A program made the translations under genes and the position numbers. A DNA stretch of 7,234 nt, from positions 1 through 7,234 of the forward strand of contig DASVBK010000269.1 in the NCBI GenBank assembly GCA_036375875.1, written 5' to 3'. This DNA is from Prado023 sp036375875 (GTDB lineage Bacteria > Actinomycetota > Actinomycetes > S36-B12 > CAIYMF01). This document shows, piece after piece, positions 1 through 6,166 of this stretch. The first letter of the stretch is position 1, and every line of letters starts with the position of its first letter. Under the pieces are notes generated by a model, which had not been told where the DNA came from, did not search any database, and worked only from the letters and a program-made list of their open reading frames with translations.

Positions 1-29
1 GGCTCATGCGGGAGCTGCTCAAGGGCTGA
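1..29 (+). CDS. sucD: 3' end of upstream gene, probably succinyl-CoA ligase alpha subunit (partial)
   Basis: Only the last eight codons and a TGA stop are present; the frame starts at base 3 and reads LMRELLKG. That ending resembles the C-terminus of actinobacterial SucD proteins, which often finish with a helix of the form 'LMRE(I/L)'. The next gene is a DUF6350 protein, which in many actinobacteria directly follows sucC-sucD, and this context is the stronger part of the argument. SucD forms the CoA-binding half of succinyl-CoA synthetase in the TCA cycle. With eight residues the assignment rests on context and a short tail match, so another gene cannot be excluded. Confidence 0.45.
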
Positions 30-67
30 CGCCGGCCCTGCCCGGGGGTGGCGCGGACCGAACCCGG

Positions 68-83
68 GCGACCCGCGGGTCGC
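68..83. repeat. Perfect 16-bp palindrome between the sucD-like end and the DUF6350 gene
   Basis: GCGACCCGCGGGTCGC is its own reverse complement. It lies 38 bases past the upstream stop and 38 bases before the GTG of the next gene. As RNA it could fold into a hairpin of about six pairs with a four-base loop; as DNA it could be a dimer-binding site. No T-run follows, so a classical intrinsic terminator is not supported. At this GC content a perfect 16-bp palindrome is not very rare by chance, so only its intergenic position makes it notable. Confidence 0.4.
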
Positions 84-105
84 GGTCGGGGGCGGCGGCT
101 GGGCT

Positions 106-112
106 GGGGGAG
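106..112 (+). promoter_or_regulatory. Ribosome binding site for the DUF6350 gene
   Basis: GGGGGAG ends nine bases before the GTG at 122 and is a purine-rich Shine-Dalgarno-like stretch. It favours this start over the in-frame GTG at 161, which has only a weaker purine stretch before it. Confidence 0.5.
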
Positions 113-121
113 AATCCCGGG

Positions 122-2080
122 GTGGCACGCACGCTTCCCCCGCAGACCCAGGCGCATGAGGTGAGCCCCGATGACGAGGCCGCTGGCGCGGTCGTGCCGG
201 AGGGCCCTTCGGCCGCTTCGCAGGGGCCGCAGCGCTCCCGGCGCCCGGCCGTGGCCGGTGCGATCGGGGGGGCGTGGGCGTTCGGCGTCGGCATCGCGCT
301 GGTCACCTGCCTGGTGATGCTGGCATGGGCGGTCTCGCCGAACTCCGTGGGCGACTCCTCGACCGCATGGCGCGCGGCGGGGCTCACCTGGCTCGGGGCG
401 CACCTGGTGTCGCTGCAGGTGGCGGGCCAGCCGCTGACCCTCCTGCCCATCGGCGGCGTGCTGGTGGGCCTGCTGCTGACTCGCCGCTCCGGGGCGTGGA
501 CCGGTCGGCTGCTGCCCGAGCCGAGCCCGGCTGAGGTCGGCTGGATCGCGATCGGGGCCGCGGCGCTCTACGGGGCCGGCGGTGCGGCGGTCGCCTGGCT
601 GTCGGCGGCGCCGGCGACGTTCGCCGTGCCGGCCCGCGCCGCGCTGGTCACGGGCGTTGTGGCGGCACTGGGCACCGTCTGGGGAATCGGCCGCGAGGCC
701 GGGCTGCTGGCTGCGGCCCGCGCCCGCCTGCGTGACGCGACCTGGCGCACGCTGGCGGCGGGCGTCGCGGTGGTGGTGGGCCTGCTCGGCGCCGGCGCGG
801 TGCTCCTGACCGCGAGCCTCGTGGCCCACTTCGCCACGGTCGGCGCCACGCTCGCCGACCTCGACGCGGGCGCCATCGGCGCCGCCGGGTTGACGCTGCT
901 CGACGCTGCGAGCCTGCCCAACCTCGCGATCTGGGCGGCCTCGGTGATCGTCGGGCCGGGCTTCACGCTGGGGTCGCTGGGCTCGCTGTCGGCCTTCGGC
1001 GGCGAGGTCGGGGCGCTGCCCGCCCTGCCGGTCCTCGCCGCCATCCCGACGACCATGCCCGGCTGGGCGCCGTTGCTGCTGCTCGTGCCGGTCCTGCTCG
1101 GCGTCCTCGCCGGGCGGATCCGCTGGGGCCGCGACCTGCCCACCCCGCTCGGCGCGGTCACGGCCGCCCTGGGCCTCGGCGTCCTCGTGGCGGGCCTGCT
1201 GGCCCTGGTGATGTGGCTCGCGTCGGGGTCGCTCGGCGACGGCCGCCTCGCCGACGTCGGGCCCGTGCTGCTGCCCGTGGTGGCAGCCGGCACGGGGCTG
1301 GTGGTGCTCGGGTTCCTGCTCGAGGCGGGGTTCCAGTCAGCGCGCCTGAGCTGGGAGCTGCACCGCGCCGAGCAGCGCGCGGCCGCCCTGCAGGCCGATC
1401 GCGACGGCATCGAGCCGGCAGGGATCGAGCTCGTCGCCGACGTGGCGCAGGCCGATCCGCTGCCGCCGGCGCTCGGCGCTCCCGGACCCGCGCAGGCCTC
1501 CCCCAGCGCGGTGGGCGTGCGCGGGATGGCCGCCGCCCTCGCCGGTCGCCTGGTGGGTGCCGGTGGGTCCTCCTCGTCCCCCCAGCGCGCTCGCGCCGAC
1601 ACCGCCGACCCGGCCGCTGCGGGCGTGGTGGACGTGCGCGATGCCGGCGCCGAGGGCCCGGACGCTCCGGTCGATGCCGACGAGGGCGGGCAGGACGACT
1701 CCGGCGCTCCCAGTGCGCCGCGCGCCGTGGACCTGCGCGACGCCCCGGCCACCGACACAGCACCGGGCGGGCCGGTGGCGGCCGAGGACGAGGGCGGGGG
1801 CGCCGAGGATGAGGGCGGGCGTGCCGAGCCCAGCCCCGGGCCGGCCGACGAGTCCACCGACGAGCCCGCCGCTGGGCACGCCGACGAGGGGGAGGGCGGT
1901 GAGCAGGGCGATCGCGAGCGGGGCGGCGGTGGGCAGGATCGCACCGAGCGGGACGGGGCGCACCGGATCCAGCTCGCCGGGTCGTCAGCCGCGCTGGCCG
2001 AGGACGACACCGCGGACCTGCCGGTGGTCGTCACCGAGGCCGAGGCCCTGCCGGCCGAGGTGCGGGGTACCGAGGCGTAG
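122..2080 (+). CDS. DUF6350 family (PerM-like) polytopic membrane protein with long acidic tail
   Basis: The 652-residue product has three parts. Residues 1-42 are a polar N-terminus. Residues about 43-402 hold many hydrophobic segments typical of a multi-pass membrane protein. Residues about 403-652 form a hydrophilic tail rich in Ala, Gly, Asp, Glu and Pro. The hallmark SLPNLAIWAASVIVGPGF (264-281), followed by GGEVGALPALPVLAAIP (293-309), matches the conserved core of DUF6350, the family of the mycobacterial PerM protein, which has been linked to cell division and persistence. Placement after a sucD-like end agrees with the usual gene order. The start is GTG at 122 with a plausible ribosome site. 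The tail makes the protein clearly longer than a membrane core of about 400-450 residues needs; it contains a 21-base tandem duplication and two VD(V/L)RDA motifs, and it is probably disordered. The molecular activity of the family is not established; a structural or partner-stabilising role at the division site is inference. Confidence 0.85.
   Translation: MARTLPPQTQAHEVSPDDEAAGAVVPEGPSAASQGPQRSRRPAVAGAIGGAWAFGVGIALVTCLVMLAWAVSPNSVGDSSTAWRAAGLTWLGAHLVSLQVAGQPLTLLPIGGVLVGLLLTRRSGAWTGRLLPEPSPAEVGWIAIGAAALYGAGGAAVAWLSAAPATFAVPARAALVTGVVAALGTVWGIGREAGLLAAARARLRDATWRTLAAGVAVVVGLLGAGAVLLTASLVAHFATVGATLADLDAGAIGAAGLTLLDAASLPNLAIWAASVIVGPGFTLGSLGSLSAFGGEVGALPALPVLAAIPTTMPGWAPLLLLVPVLLGVLAGRIRWGRDLPTPLGAVTAALGLGVLVAGLLALVMWLASGSLGDGRLADVGPVLLPVVAAGTGLVVLGFLLEAGFQSARLSWELHRAEQRAAALQADRDGIEPAGIELVADVAQADPLPPALGAPGPAQASPSAVGVRGMAAALAGRLVGAGGSSSSPQRARADTADPAAAGVVDVRDAGAEGPDAPVDADEGGQDDSGAPSAPRAVDLRDAPATDTAPGGPVAAEDEGGGAEDEGGRAEPSPGPADESTDEPAAGHADEGEGGEQGDRERGGGGQDRTERDGAHRIQLAGSSAALAEDDTADLPVVVTEAEALPAEVRGTEA
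1781..1822 (+). repeat. Two-copy 21-bp tandem repeat inside the DUF6350 tail
   Basis: Two adjacent 21-base units (1781-1801 and 1802-1822) each begin GCCGAGGA and continue with GAGGGCGGG. They differ at only a few positions and encode AEDEGGG then AEDEGGR. The unit is a multiple of three, so copy changes would keep the frame. It lies within the acidic low-complexity tail. Confidence 0.7.
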
Positions 2081-2111
2081 CGCAGCGGAACCTCGGCGTG
2101 CGCGTGGGGCG

Positions 2112-2131
2112 GGCGCTTGCCCCCGAGCGCC
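2112..2131 (+). other. Short hairpin upstream of the glycosyltransferase-methyltransferase gene
   Basis: GGCGCT (2112-2117) pairs with AGCGCC (2126-2131) around an eight-base loop, TGCCCCCG. It lies 31 bases past the DUF6350 stop and directly abuts the TACGAT element at 2132. No T-run follows. It could be a weak terminator, or an incidental structure in GC-rich DNA. Confidence 0.25.
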
Positions 2132-2137
2132 TACGAT
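2132..2137 (+). promoter_or_regulatory. Possible -10 promoter element (TACGAT)
   Basis: TACGAT fits the TANNNT pattern of actinobacterial housekeeping -10 boxes. It stands out as an AT-containing hexamer in a gap of 86 bases. No convincing -35 is found 16-19 bases upstream. Transcription would begin near 2144, leaving a leader of roughly 20 bases that still includes the ribosome site at 2152. Confidence 0.3.
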
Positions 2138-2151
2138 GGCCGTCCGCATGC

Positions 2152-2159
2152 AGGAGGGG
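2152..2159 (+). promoter_or_regulatory. Strong ribosome binding site that sets the start at 2167
   Basis: AGGAGGGG lies seven bases before the GTG at 2167 and is the best Shine-Dalgarno sequence in the window. It decides between this GTG and an in-frame GTG at 2098, which has no comparable site and would put the ribosome site inside the coding region. Confidence 0.75.
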
Positions 2160-2166
2160 TCTGGCA

Positions 2167-4050
2167 GTGGCCGAGGCGACCGCGAGGAGGGTGCTCCTCT
2201 TCGGTTCCTACGACGTACGGCTGCATCCCCGGGTGGCGGTGCTGCGCGACGGCCTGGCCACGCGCGGCTGGGCGGTCGAGGAGCTCAACGCCCCGCTGGG
2301 CGCCTCCACCGCCGACAAGGTGGCTGCCGCTGGCTCGGCCGGCGCTGCCCTGGACCTGGTCGGCAAGCAGCTGCGCGCCTGGCGTCGCCTCGTCCGGGAG
2401 CGCGCCGCAGTCGCGCCGCATCCGGACGTCGTGGTGGTGGGGTACCTGGGGCACGCCGACGTGCACCTGGCCCGCGCCCTGTTCCCCCGGGCCACCCTGG
2501 TGCTGGACCACCTCGTCGGCCTGGCCGACACCGTGCGCGATCGGGGGCTCGCCACCGGTCCCAGGGCTCGCGGCCTGCAGGCGGTCGACGCCGCCGCGCT
2601 GCGGGTTGCAGACCTCGTGGTCGTCGACACCCCCGAGCAGGCCGCGGTGCTGCCCGACTGGGCGCGCGGCAAGGCCGTCGTCGTCCCCGTGGGTGCCGGA
2701 GCGGCGTGGTTCGACGCCGGGACCGCACAGGCCGATCGGCGACCTGGGCCCGTCCTTCGCGTGGTGTTCGTCGGGCTGTTCACGCCGCTGCAGGGCACGG
2801 CGACGATCGCCCGCGCCCTGGTGGGGCTCGCCGACGATCCCATCGAGGTCACGCTGGTCGGGACCGGGCAGGACCACGACGAGGTCCGACGGATCCTCGC
2901 CGGCCACCCGCACATCACCTGGCTCGACTGGGTCGACGCCAGCGAGCTGCCCGCGCTGGTCGCCGAACACGACGTGTGCCTCGGGGTGTTCGGCGCCGGG
3001 CCCAAGGCGCAGCGGGTCGTGCCCACGAAGGTGTACCAGGGGCTCGCCGCCGGGTGCGCGGTCATCACGGGGGACACCCCCGCCGCGACGGCCCTCGGTG
3101 ATGCGGTCCTGCGCGTGCCGCCCGCCGATCCCGAGGCGCTCGCCGCGCGGCTGCGCCAGCTCGCCACCGACCAGGAGACCCTCAGCATGGCTCGACACCG
3201 CGCCCGCACCGGCGCCACCGCCTACTCCCCACACGCCGTCACGGCCGGCCTCGACGAGCGCCTTGCCGCGACGCCGGCCCGGCGGCCCGCGCCACCGCCG
3301 CTCACCTTCAACGCCTGGCTGCGCTGGGACCTCATCACCCGTGAGCTCGCCGCGCTGCCCGCTGGCGACGTGCTCGAGATCGGCCCGGGGGAGGGTGCCG
3401 CCGCCTGCCGCCTCGCGGTCGGCCGCGCCTACACGGGCGTCGAGCTCTCCGACCGGACCCGCGCCATCACTGCCCAGCGGCTCGCCGCCCAGGGCACGCC
3501 GGGCCGGCTGCTGGCCTCGCTCGACGAGCTGGGCGCCGACGAGCAGTTCGACCTCGTCTGCGCCTTCGAGGTGATCGAGCACATCGAGGACGACGCAGCC
3601 GCCCTGGCCGCGTGGGCCGCGCGGGTGCGCCCCGGGGGCGCGCTCATCCTCTCGACGCCGGCCGGCCCCGACCGGATGGGGGCCGCCGACCGGATCGCTG
3701 GGCACTTCCGCCGCTACGACCCTGCCGCACTCGGGGACATGGCCGGGGCGGTCGGCCTGGTCGACGTGCGGGTGCGTCACGTCGGGTTCCCCTTCGGCTA
3801 CGCCCTGGAGGCCGTGCGCAACGCGGTGGCAGCCCGCCGGCTCGCCGACCAGCAGGCCGCGGCAGCTGCTGCCCGCGCCGCCTCGCCCGATGCCGCCCTG
3901 GCCGAGTTCACGGAGGGCAGCAGCTCGTTCCTGCAGCCCCCCGCCTGGTCGGGCCCCGCGACGCGGATCGCCTCGGCGCCGGGCCGCTGGATGCAGCGGC
4001 GGGTCCCGGATCGGGGCCCGGGCCTCGTGCTGGTCGCCCGCGCCCGGTGA
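2167..4050 (+). CDS. Fused GT4-like glycosyltransferase and SAM-dependent methyltransferase
   Basis: The 627-residue product carries two enzymes. Residues 1 to about 360 look like a GT-B fold glycosyltransferase of the GT4 type: an N-terminal VLLFGSYDVR strand (9-18), FVGLFTPLQG (201-210) at the start of the C-terminal nucleotide-sugar lobe, and PTKVYQGLAAGCAVIT (286-301), equivalent to the usual 'PSKxxEAxAxGxPVI' motif. Here Gln291 replaces the second Glu of EX7E, and Arg283 occupies the position of the first. A Pro/Ala-rich linker (about 370-383) leads to a class I methyltransferase: SAM loop VLEIGPGEGA (402-411), acidic Glu426 after strand 2, FDLVCAFEVIEHIEDD (461-476), RPGGALILSTP (488-498) and HFRRYD (513-518), as in Methyltransf_11/23 enzymes. 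No signal peptide or membrane helix is seen, so a cytoplasmic protein acting at the membrane face is likely. The stop overlaps the next start, suggesting coupled translation. Sugar donor, acceptor and methyl acceptor cannot be told from sequence; coupled transfer and methylation of an envelope glycan is inference. Confidence 0.85.
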   Translation: MAEATARRVLLFGSYDVRLHPRVAVLRDGLATRGWAVEELNAPLGASTADKVAAAGSAGAALDLVGKQLRAWRRLVRERAAVAPHPDVVVVGYLGHADVHLARALFPRATLVLDHLVGLADTVRDRGLATGPRARGLQAVDAAALRVADLVVVDTPEQAAVLPDWARGKAVVVPVGAGAAWFDAGTAQADRRPGPVLRVVFVGLFTPLQGTATIARALVGLADDPIEVTLVGTGQDHDEVRRILAGHPHITWLDWVDASELPALVAEHDVCLGVFGAGPKAQRVVPTKVYQGLAAGCAVITGDTPAATALGDAVLRVPPADPEALAARLRQLATDQETLSMARHRARTGATAYSPHAVTAGLDERLAATPARRPAPPPLTFNAWLRWDLITRELAALPAGDVLEIGPGEGAAACRLAVGRAYTGVELSDRTRAITAQRLAAQGTPGRLLASLDELGADEQFDLVCAFEVIEHIEDDAAALAAWAARVRPGGALILSTPAGPDRMGAADRIAGHFRRYDPAALGDMAGAVGLVDVRVRHVGFPFGYALEAVRNAVAARRLADQQAAAAAARAASPDAALAEFTEGSSSFLQPPAWSGPATRIASAPGRWMQRRVPDRGPGLVLVARAR

Positions 4051-4991
4051 CTGCTCCCACGACCACCCCCCGGAGGCGCACGGGGCTGCTGGGCATCGGG
4101 CTGCTCGTCGTCGCGGCCGGGTTCGTGGCCGTCGCACTGGTGCGCAACTGGTCGGCCGTGCGCGCGGACCTGGCCGCGCTGTCCTGGGTCGACCTGGCGG
4201 GCTCCGGCCTGGTGGGCGCCGCCGCCGTGCTGCTCACCGGCCTGAGCTGGCGGGTGCTGCTGGGCGGCCTGGGGCAGCTGGTGGCGCTGCGCCCGGCGAT
4301 GACGCTCTACACCGCGGGGCAGCTGGGCAAGTACGTGCCGGGCGCGGTGTGGGTGGTGGCGATCCAGGCCGAGCTGGGCCGCCGCATGCGCATCCCGCGC
4401 GCGGTGATGGGCCTGAGCTACGTCGTGGCGATCCTCGTGGCCGTCGCCACCGGAGGCCTGGTCGGGCTGCTGGCGCTGCTCGGCTCGGCGGGCAGCCGGG
4501 TCGGTGGGCTGGCCCTGGCGGTGGCCGGCGTGGCCGGGCTCGTGGTGCTCGCCGTGCTGCGCCCCGCGCTGCTCAACGCAGCGATCCGCTGGGCGGCCGC
4601 GCGGTTGCGCCGGCCGTTGCCGCAGGTGGTGATCCCCGGGCGCGCCCTGGCCACCTCGTTCGCCCTGGCCTCGGTGGCCTGGCTGCTCCTCGGGCTGCAC
4701 GTCTGGCTGCTCGCCCGCCCGCTCGGTGCTGGTCCCGAGCTGCTCGCGCCGACCACGGGAGCGTTCGCCCTGGCCTTCGTCGCGGGCCTGGTGCTCGTGC
4801 CGCTGCCGGCCGGCGCGGGGGTCCGCGAGGGCGTGCTCGTGGCGATCCTCGCCGGCCCGATCGGCGCCCCGAGCGCCTTGACCGTCGCCCTGGTCTCGCG
4901 GCTGGTCCTCGTGGTGGTCGACGTGGTGCTGGCGGCGGCCTTCGGCGTGCGCCCCCGACTGCTCGCGCCGCCCCAGGCGCCAGCAGACTGA
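4047..4991 (+). CDS. Flippase-like membrane protein, LPG_synthase_TM (UPF0104) family
   Basis: This 314-residue protein starts with a short basic N-terminus (PRRR at 8-11) and has about seven or eight hydrophobic segments. Two motifs typical of the family are visible: QLGKYVPGAVW (92-102), equivalent to the usual 'GKYxPGxxW', and PLPAGAGVREG (252-262), equivalent to 'PxGxGxREG'. The family corresponds to the membrane region of MprF, which flips lysyl-phosphatidylglycerol. Stand-alone members are common in bacterial glycan clusters, usually without a known substrate. The GTG at 4047 overlaps the preceding TGA as GTGA, and no clear Shine-Dalgarno sequence precedes it, which suggests reinitiation or coupling with the glycosyltransferase-methyltransferase. 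The open frame extends far upstream, but that part is an alternative frame of the preceding gene. A role in moving a lipid or lipid-linked sugar is inference from family and neighbours. Confidence 0.85.
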   Translation: MTAPTTTPRRRTGLLGIGLLVVAAGFVAVALVRNWSAVRADLAALSWVDLAGSGLVGAAAVLLTGLSWRVLLGGLGQLVALRPAMTLYTAGQLGKYVPGAVWVVAIQAELGRRMRIPRAVMGLSYVVAILVAVATGGLVGLLALLGSAGSRVGGLALAVAGVAGLVVLAVLRPALLNAAIRWAAARLRRPLPQVVIPGRALATSFALASVAWLLLGLHVWLLARPLGAGPELLAPTTGAFALAFVAGLVLVPLPAGAGVREGVLVAILAGPIGAPSALTVALVSRLVLVVVDVVLAAAFGVRPRLLAPPQAPAD

Positions 4992-5002
4992 GCGGCGACG
5001 GG

Positions 5003-5020
5003 CTCGCGCCTGCGCGCGAG
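5003..5020 (+). terminator. Perfect 7-bp GC hairpin after the flippase-like gene (terminator-like)
   Basis: CTCGCGC (5003-5009) pairs exactly with GCGCGAG (5014-5020) around the four-base loop CTGC, starting 12 bases past the TGA at 4991. There is no U-tract, only GTTCCC. Hairpins without U-tracts can act as terminators in high-GC actinobacteria, but efficiency cannot be judged here. Its position directly after a stop and before a possible promoter supports the call. Confidence 0.4.
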
Positions 5021-5046
5021 GTTCCCGCACAGGCGTGGGGCGCCGG

Positions 5047-5052
5047 TATCCT
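5047..5052 (+). promoter_or_regulatory. Possible -10 promoter element (TATCCT) for the GT2 gene
   Basis: TATCCT matches four of six bases of TATAAT and is the only AT-rich hexamer in the 113-base gap. A weak -35 candidate, TTCCCG at 5022-5027, lies 19 bases upstream, slightly wide. Transcription starting near 5059 would give a leader of about 46 bases and would exclude the in-frame GTG at 5054, in agreement with the start chosen at 5105. Confidence 0.35.
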
Positions 5053-5092
5053 CGTGTCCGCGCGACCCTGCCGGCGCGCGCTCGCCACCCCC

Positions 5093-5097
5093 GAGGT
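5093..5097 (+). promoter_or_regulatory. Ribosome binding site for the GT2 gene
   Basis: GAGGT lies seven bases before the GTG at 5105 and matches the anti-Shine-Dalgarno core. It supports 5105 over the in-frame GTG at 5054. Confidence 0.55.
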
Positions 5098-5104
5098 CCT
5101 CGTC

Positions 5105-6166
5105 GTGAAGCTCATCATCCAGATCCCGTGCCTCAATGAGGCCGAGCACCTGCCGATCGCGCTGGCGCACCTGCCGCGCGCGGTGCCCGGGTTCGACACG
5201 GTCGAGTGGCTGGTGATCGACGACGGGTCCACCGACGACACCCGCCAGGTCGCGATGGCCTGCGGCGTGGACCACGTCATCGGCTTCCCGCGGCACCGGG
5301 GGCTGGCCGCCGCGTTCAGCTACGGCATGGAGGAGTCGCTGCGCCGCGGCGCCGACGTCATCGTGAACACCGACGCCGACAACCAGTACGACGCGTCGTC
5401 GATCCCCGCCCTGGTCGCGCCGATCCTCGCCGGGGAGGCCGACATCGTCGTGGGTGACCGCCAGACCGGCACCATCAGCGAGTTCTCGCCGATCAAGCGG
5501 GGCCTGCAGAAGATGGGCACCTCGGTCGTGAAGTCGATCTCCGGCCTGCCGGTCGAGGACGCCACGAGCGGCTTCCGCGCCTACTCACGGGCCGCGGCGA
5601 TGTCGCTGGTGATCACGACGCCCTACACCTACACGCTCGAGTCGCTCGTGCAGGCCGGCAACAGCCGCTTGGCGCTGGCCAACGTGCCGGTCGGGCGCAA
5701 CGACTCGGTGCGCCCGAGCCGGCTGTTCGGCTCCATGTGGGGATACGTGCGGCGCAACTCGGTCGCGCTGTTCCGCGTGCTCAGCTACTACTCGCCGCTG
5801 CGGTTCTTCTGGACGCTGGCGGTGGTGCTGGGCGTCGGCGCGATGCTGGCGTGGTCGCCGTTCATGCTCGACTTCGTCCGTGACGGCCGCGCCACCGGGC
5901 ACATGCAGTCGATCATCCTGGGCGCCGTCCTGGCGATCTCGGCGGTGCAGATGTTCGCCCTGGGCATTGTCGCCGACCAGGTCTCGAGCCTGCGCCAGAT
6001 CGGCATCCGGACCCTGCGCGAGACCCGCGAGCTGCACTACGGCGCGCTCTCTGCCCGTGATGGGGCCCCGGTGGCCCGACCCGGGGGCTGGGACGCCCCG
6101 GGCGGCGCTGGCGCCCCGCCTGCCCCCACGCCCCCTGGCGGGCCGGCCACGAGCCGGACGAGGTGA
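5105..6166 (+). CDS. Family 2 glycosyltransferase with two C-terminal membrane segments (polyprenyl-phosphate sugar synthase-like)
   Basis: The 353-residue protein opens directly on the first GT-A strand, KLIIQIPCLNEAEHL (2-16). VIDDGSTDDT (37-46) binds the nucleotide, RHRGLAAAFSYGM follows, and NTDADNQYD (88-96) carries the metal-binding DxD. DATSGFRAYSR (152-162) is the acceptor-side motif seen in dolichyl- and polyprenyl-phosphate sugar synthases. Two hydrophobic segments (about 232-255 and 268-290) should anchor the enzyme with its catalytic domain in the cytoplasm, as in GtrB-type enzymes. A 41-residue Gly/Pro/Ala-rich tail (313-353) follows and is probably disordered. The likely reaction is transfer of a sugar from a nucleotide donor to a polyprenyl phosphate; sugar and lipid are not readable from the sequence. 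The start is supported by GAGGT at 5093 and by homology beginning at residue 2. The stop overlaps the start of the GT-C-like gene, so donor synthesis and use may be co-expressed. Confidence 0.88.
   Translation: MKLIIQIPCLNEAEHLPIALAHLPRAVPGFDTVEWLVIDDGSTDDTRQVAMACGVDHVIGFPRHRGLAAAFSYGMEESLRRGADVIVNTDADNQYDASSIPALVAPILAGEADIVVGDRQTGTISEFSPIKRGLQKMGTSVVKSISGLPVEDATSGFRAYSRAAAMSLVITTPYTYTLESLVQAGNSRLALANVPVGRNDSVRPSRLFGSMWGYVRRNSVALFRVLSYYSPLRFFWTLAVVLGVGAMLAWSPFMLDFVRDGRATGHMQSIILGAVLAISAVQMFALGIVADQVSSLRQIGIRTLRETRELHYGALSARDGAPVARPGGWDAPGGAGAPPAPTPPGGPATSRTR

Noticed and set aside
568..2034. Antisense Ser/Ala/Pro-rich open frame opposite the DUF6350 gene
   Set aside because: The composition is a by-product of the GC-rich codons of the sense gene; no ribosome site or domain was seen.
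2112..2131. Hairpin read as an intrinsic terminator of the DUF6350 gene
   Set aside because: The stem is only six pairs with an eight-base loop and no T-run follows. It is kept only as a low-confidence structure.
2098..2166. Earlier GTG start for the glycosyltransferase-methyltransferase
   Set aside because: It has no ribosome site, adds 23 Arg-rich residues without homology, and would place both the -10-like element and the AGGAGGGG site inside the gene.
3612..4046. Upstream extension of the flippase-like gene
   Set aside because: This stretch is Arg/Gly/Pro-rich and overlaps the methyltransferase domain in another frame. The GTG at 4047 gives a protein with the normal family N-terminus.
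2131..4137. Long antisense open frame opposite the glycosyltransferase-methyltransferase gene
   Set aside because: Its sequence is low-complexity and rich in Arg, Gly and Pro, has no recognisable motif, and mirrors a gene with strong domain evidence. Long antisense frames are expected in DNA this rich in GC because stop codons are rare.
3798..5030. Antisense open frame spanning the end of the fusion gene and the flippase-like gene
   Set aside because: It is dominated by Gln, Arg, His and Gly without any fold signature, and it covers two well-supported genes on the other strand.
3890..5104. Upstream extension of the GT2 gene
   Set aside because: It runs out of frame through the flippase-like gene with low-complexity sequence. 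GT2 homology begins immediately after the GTG at 5105.
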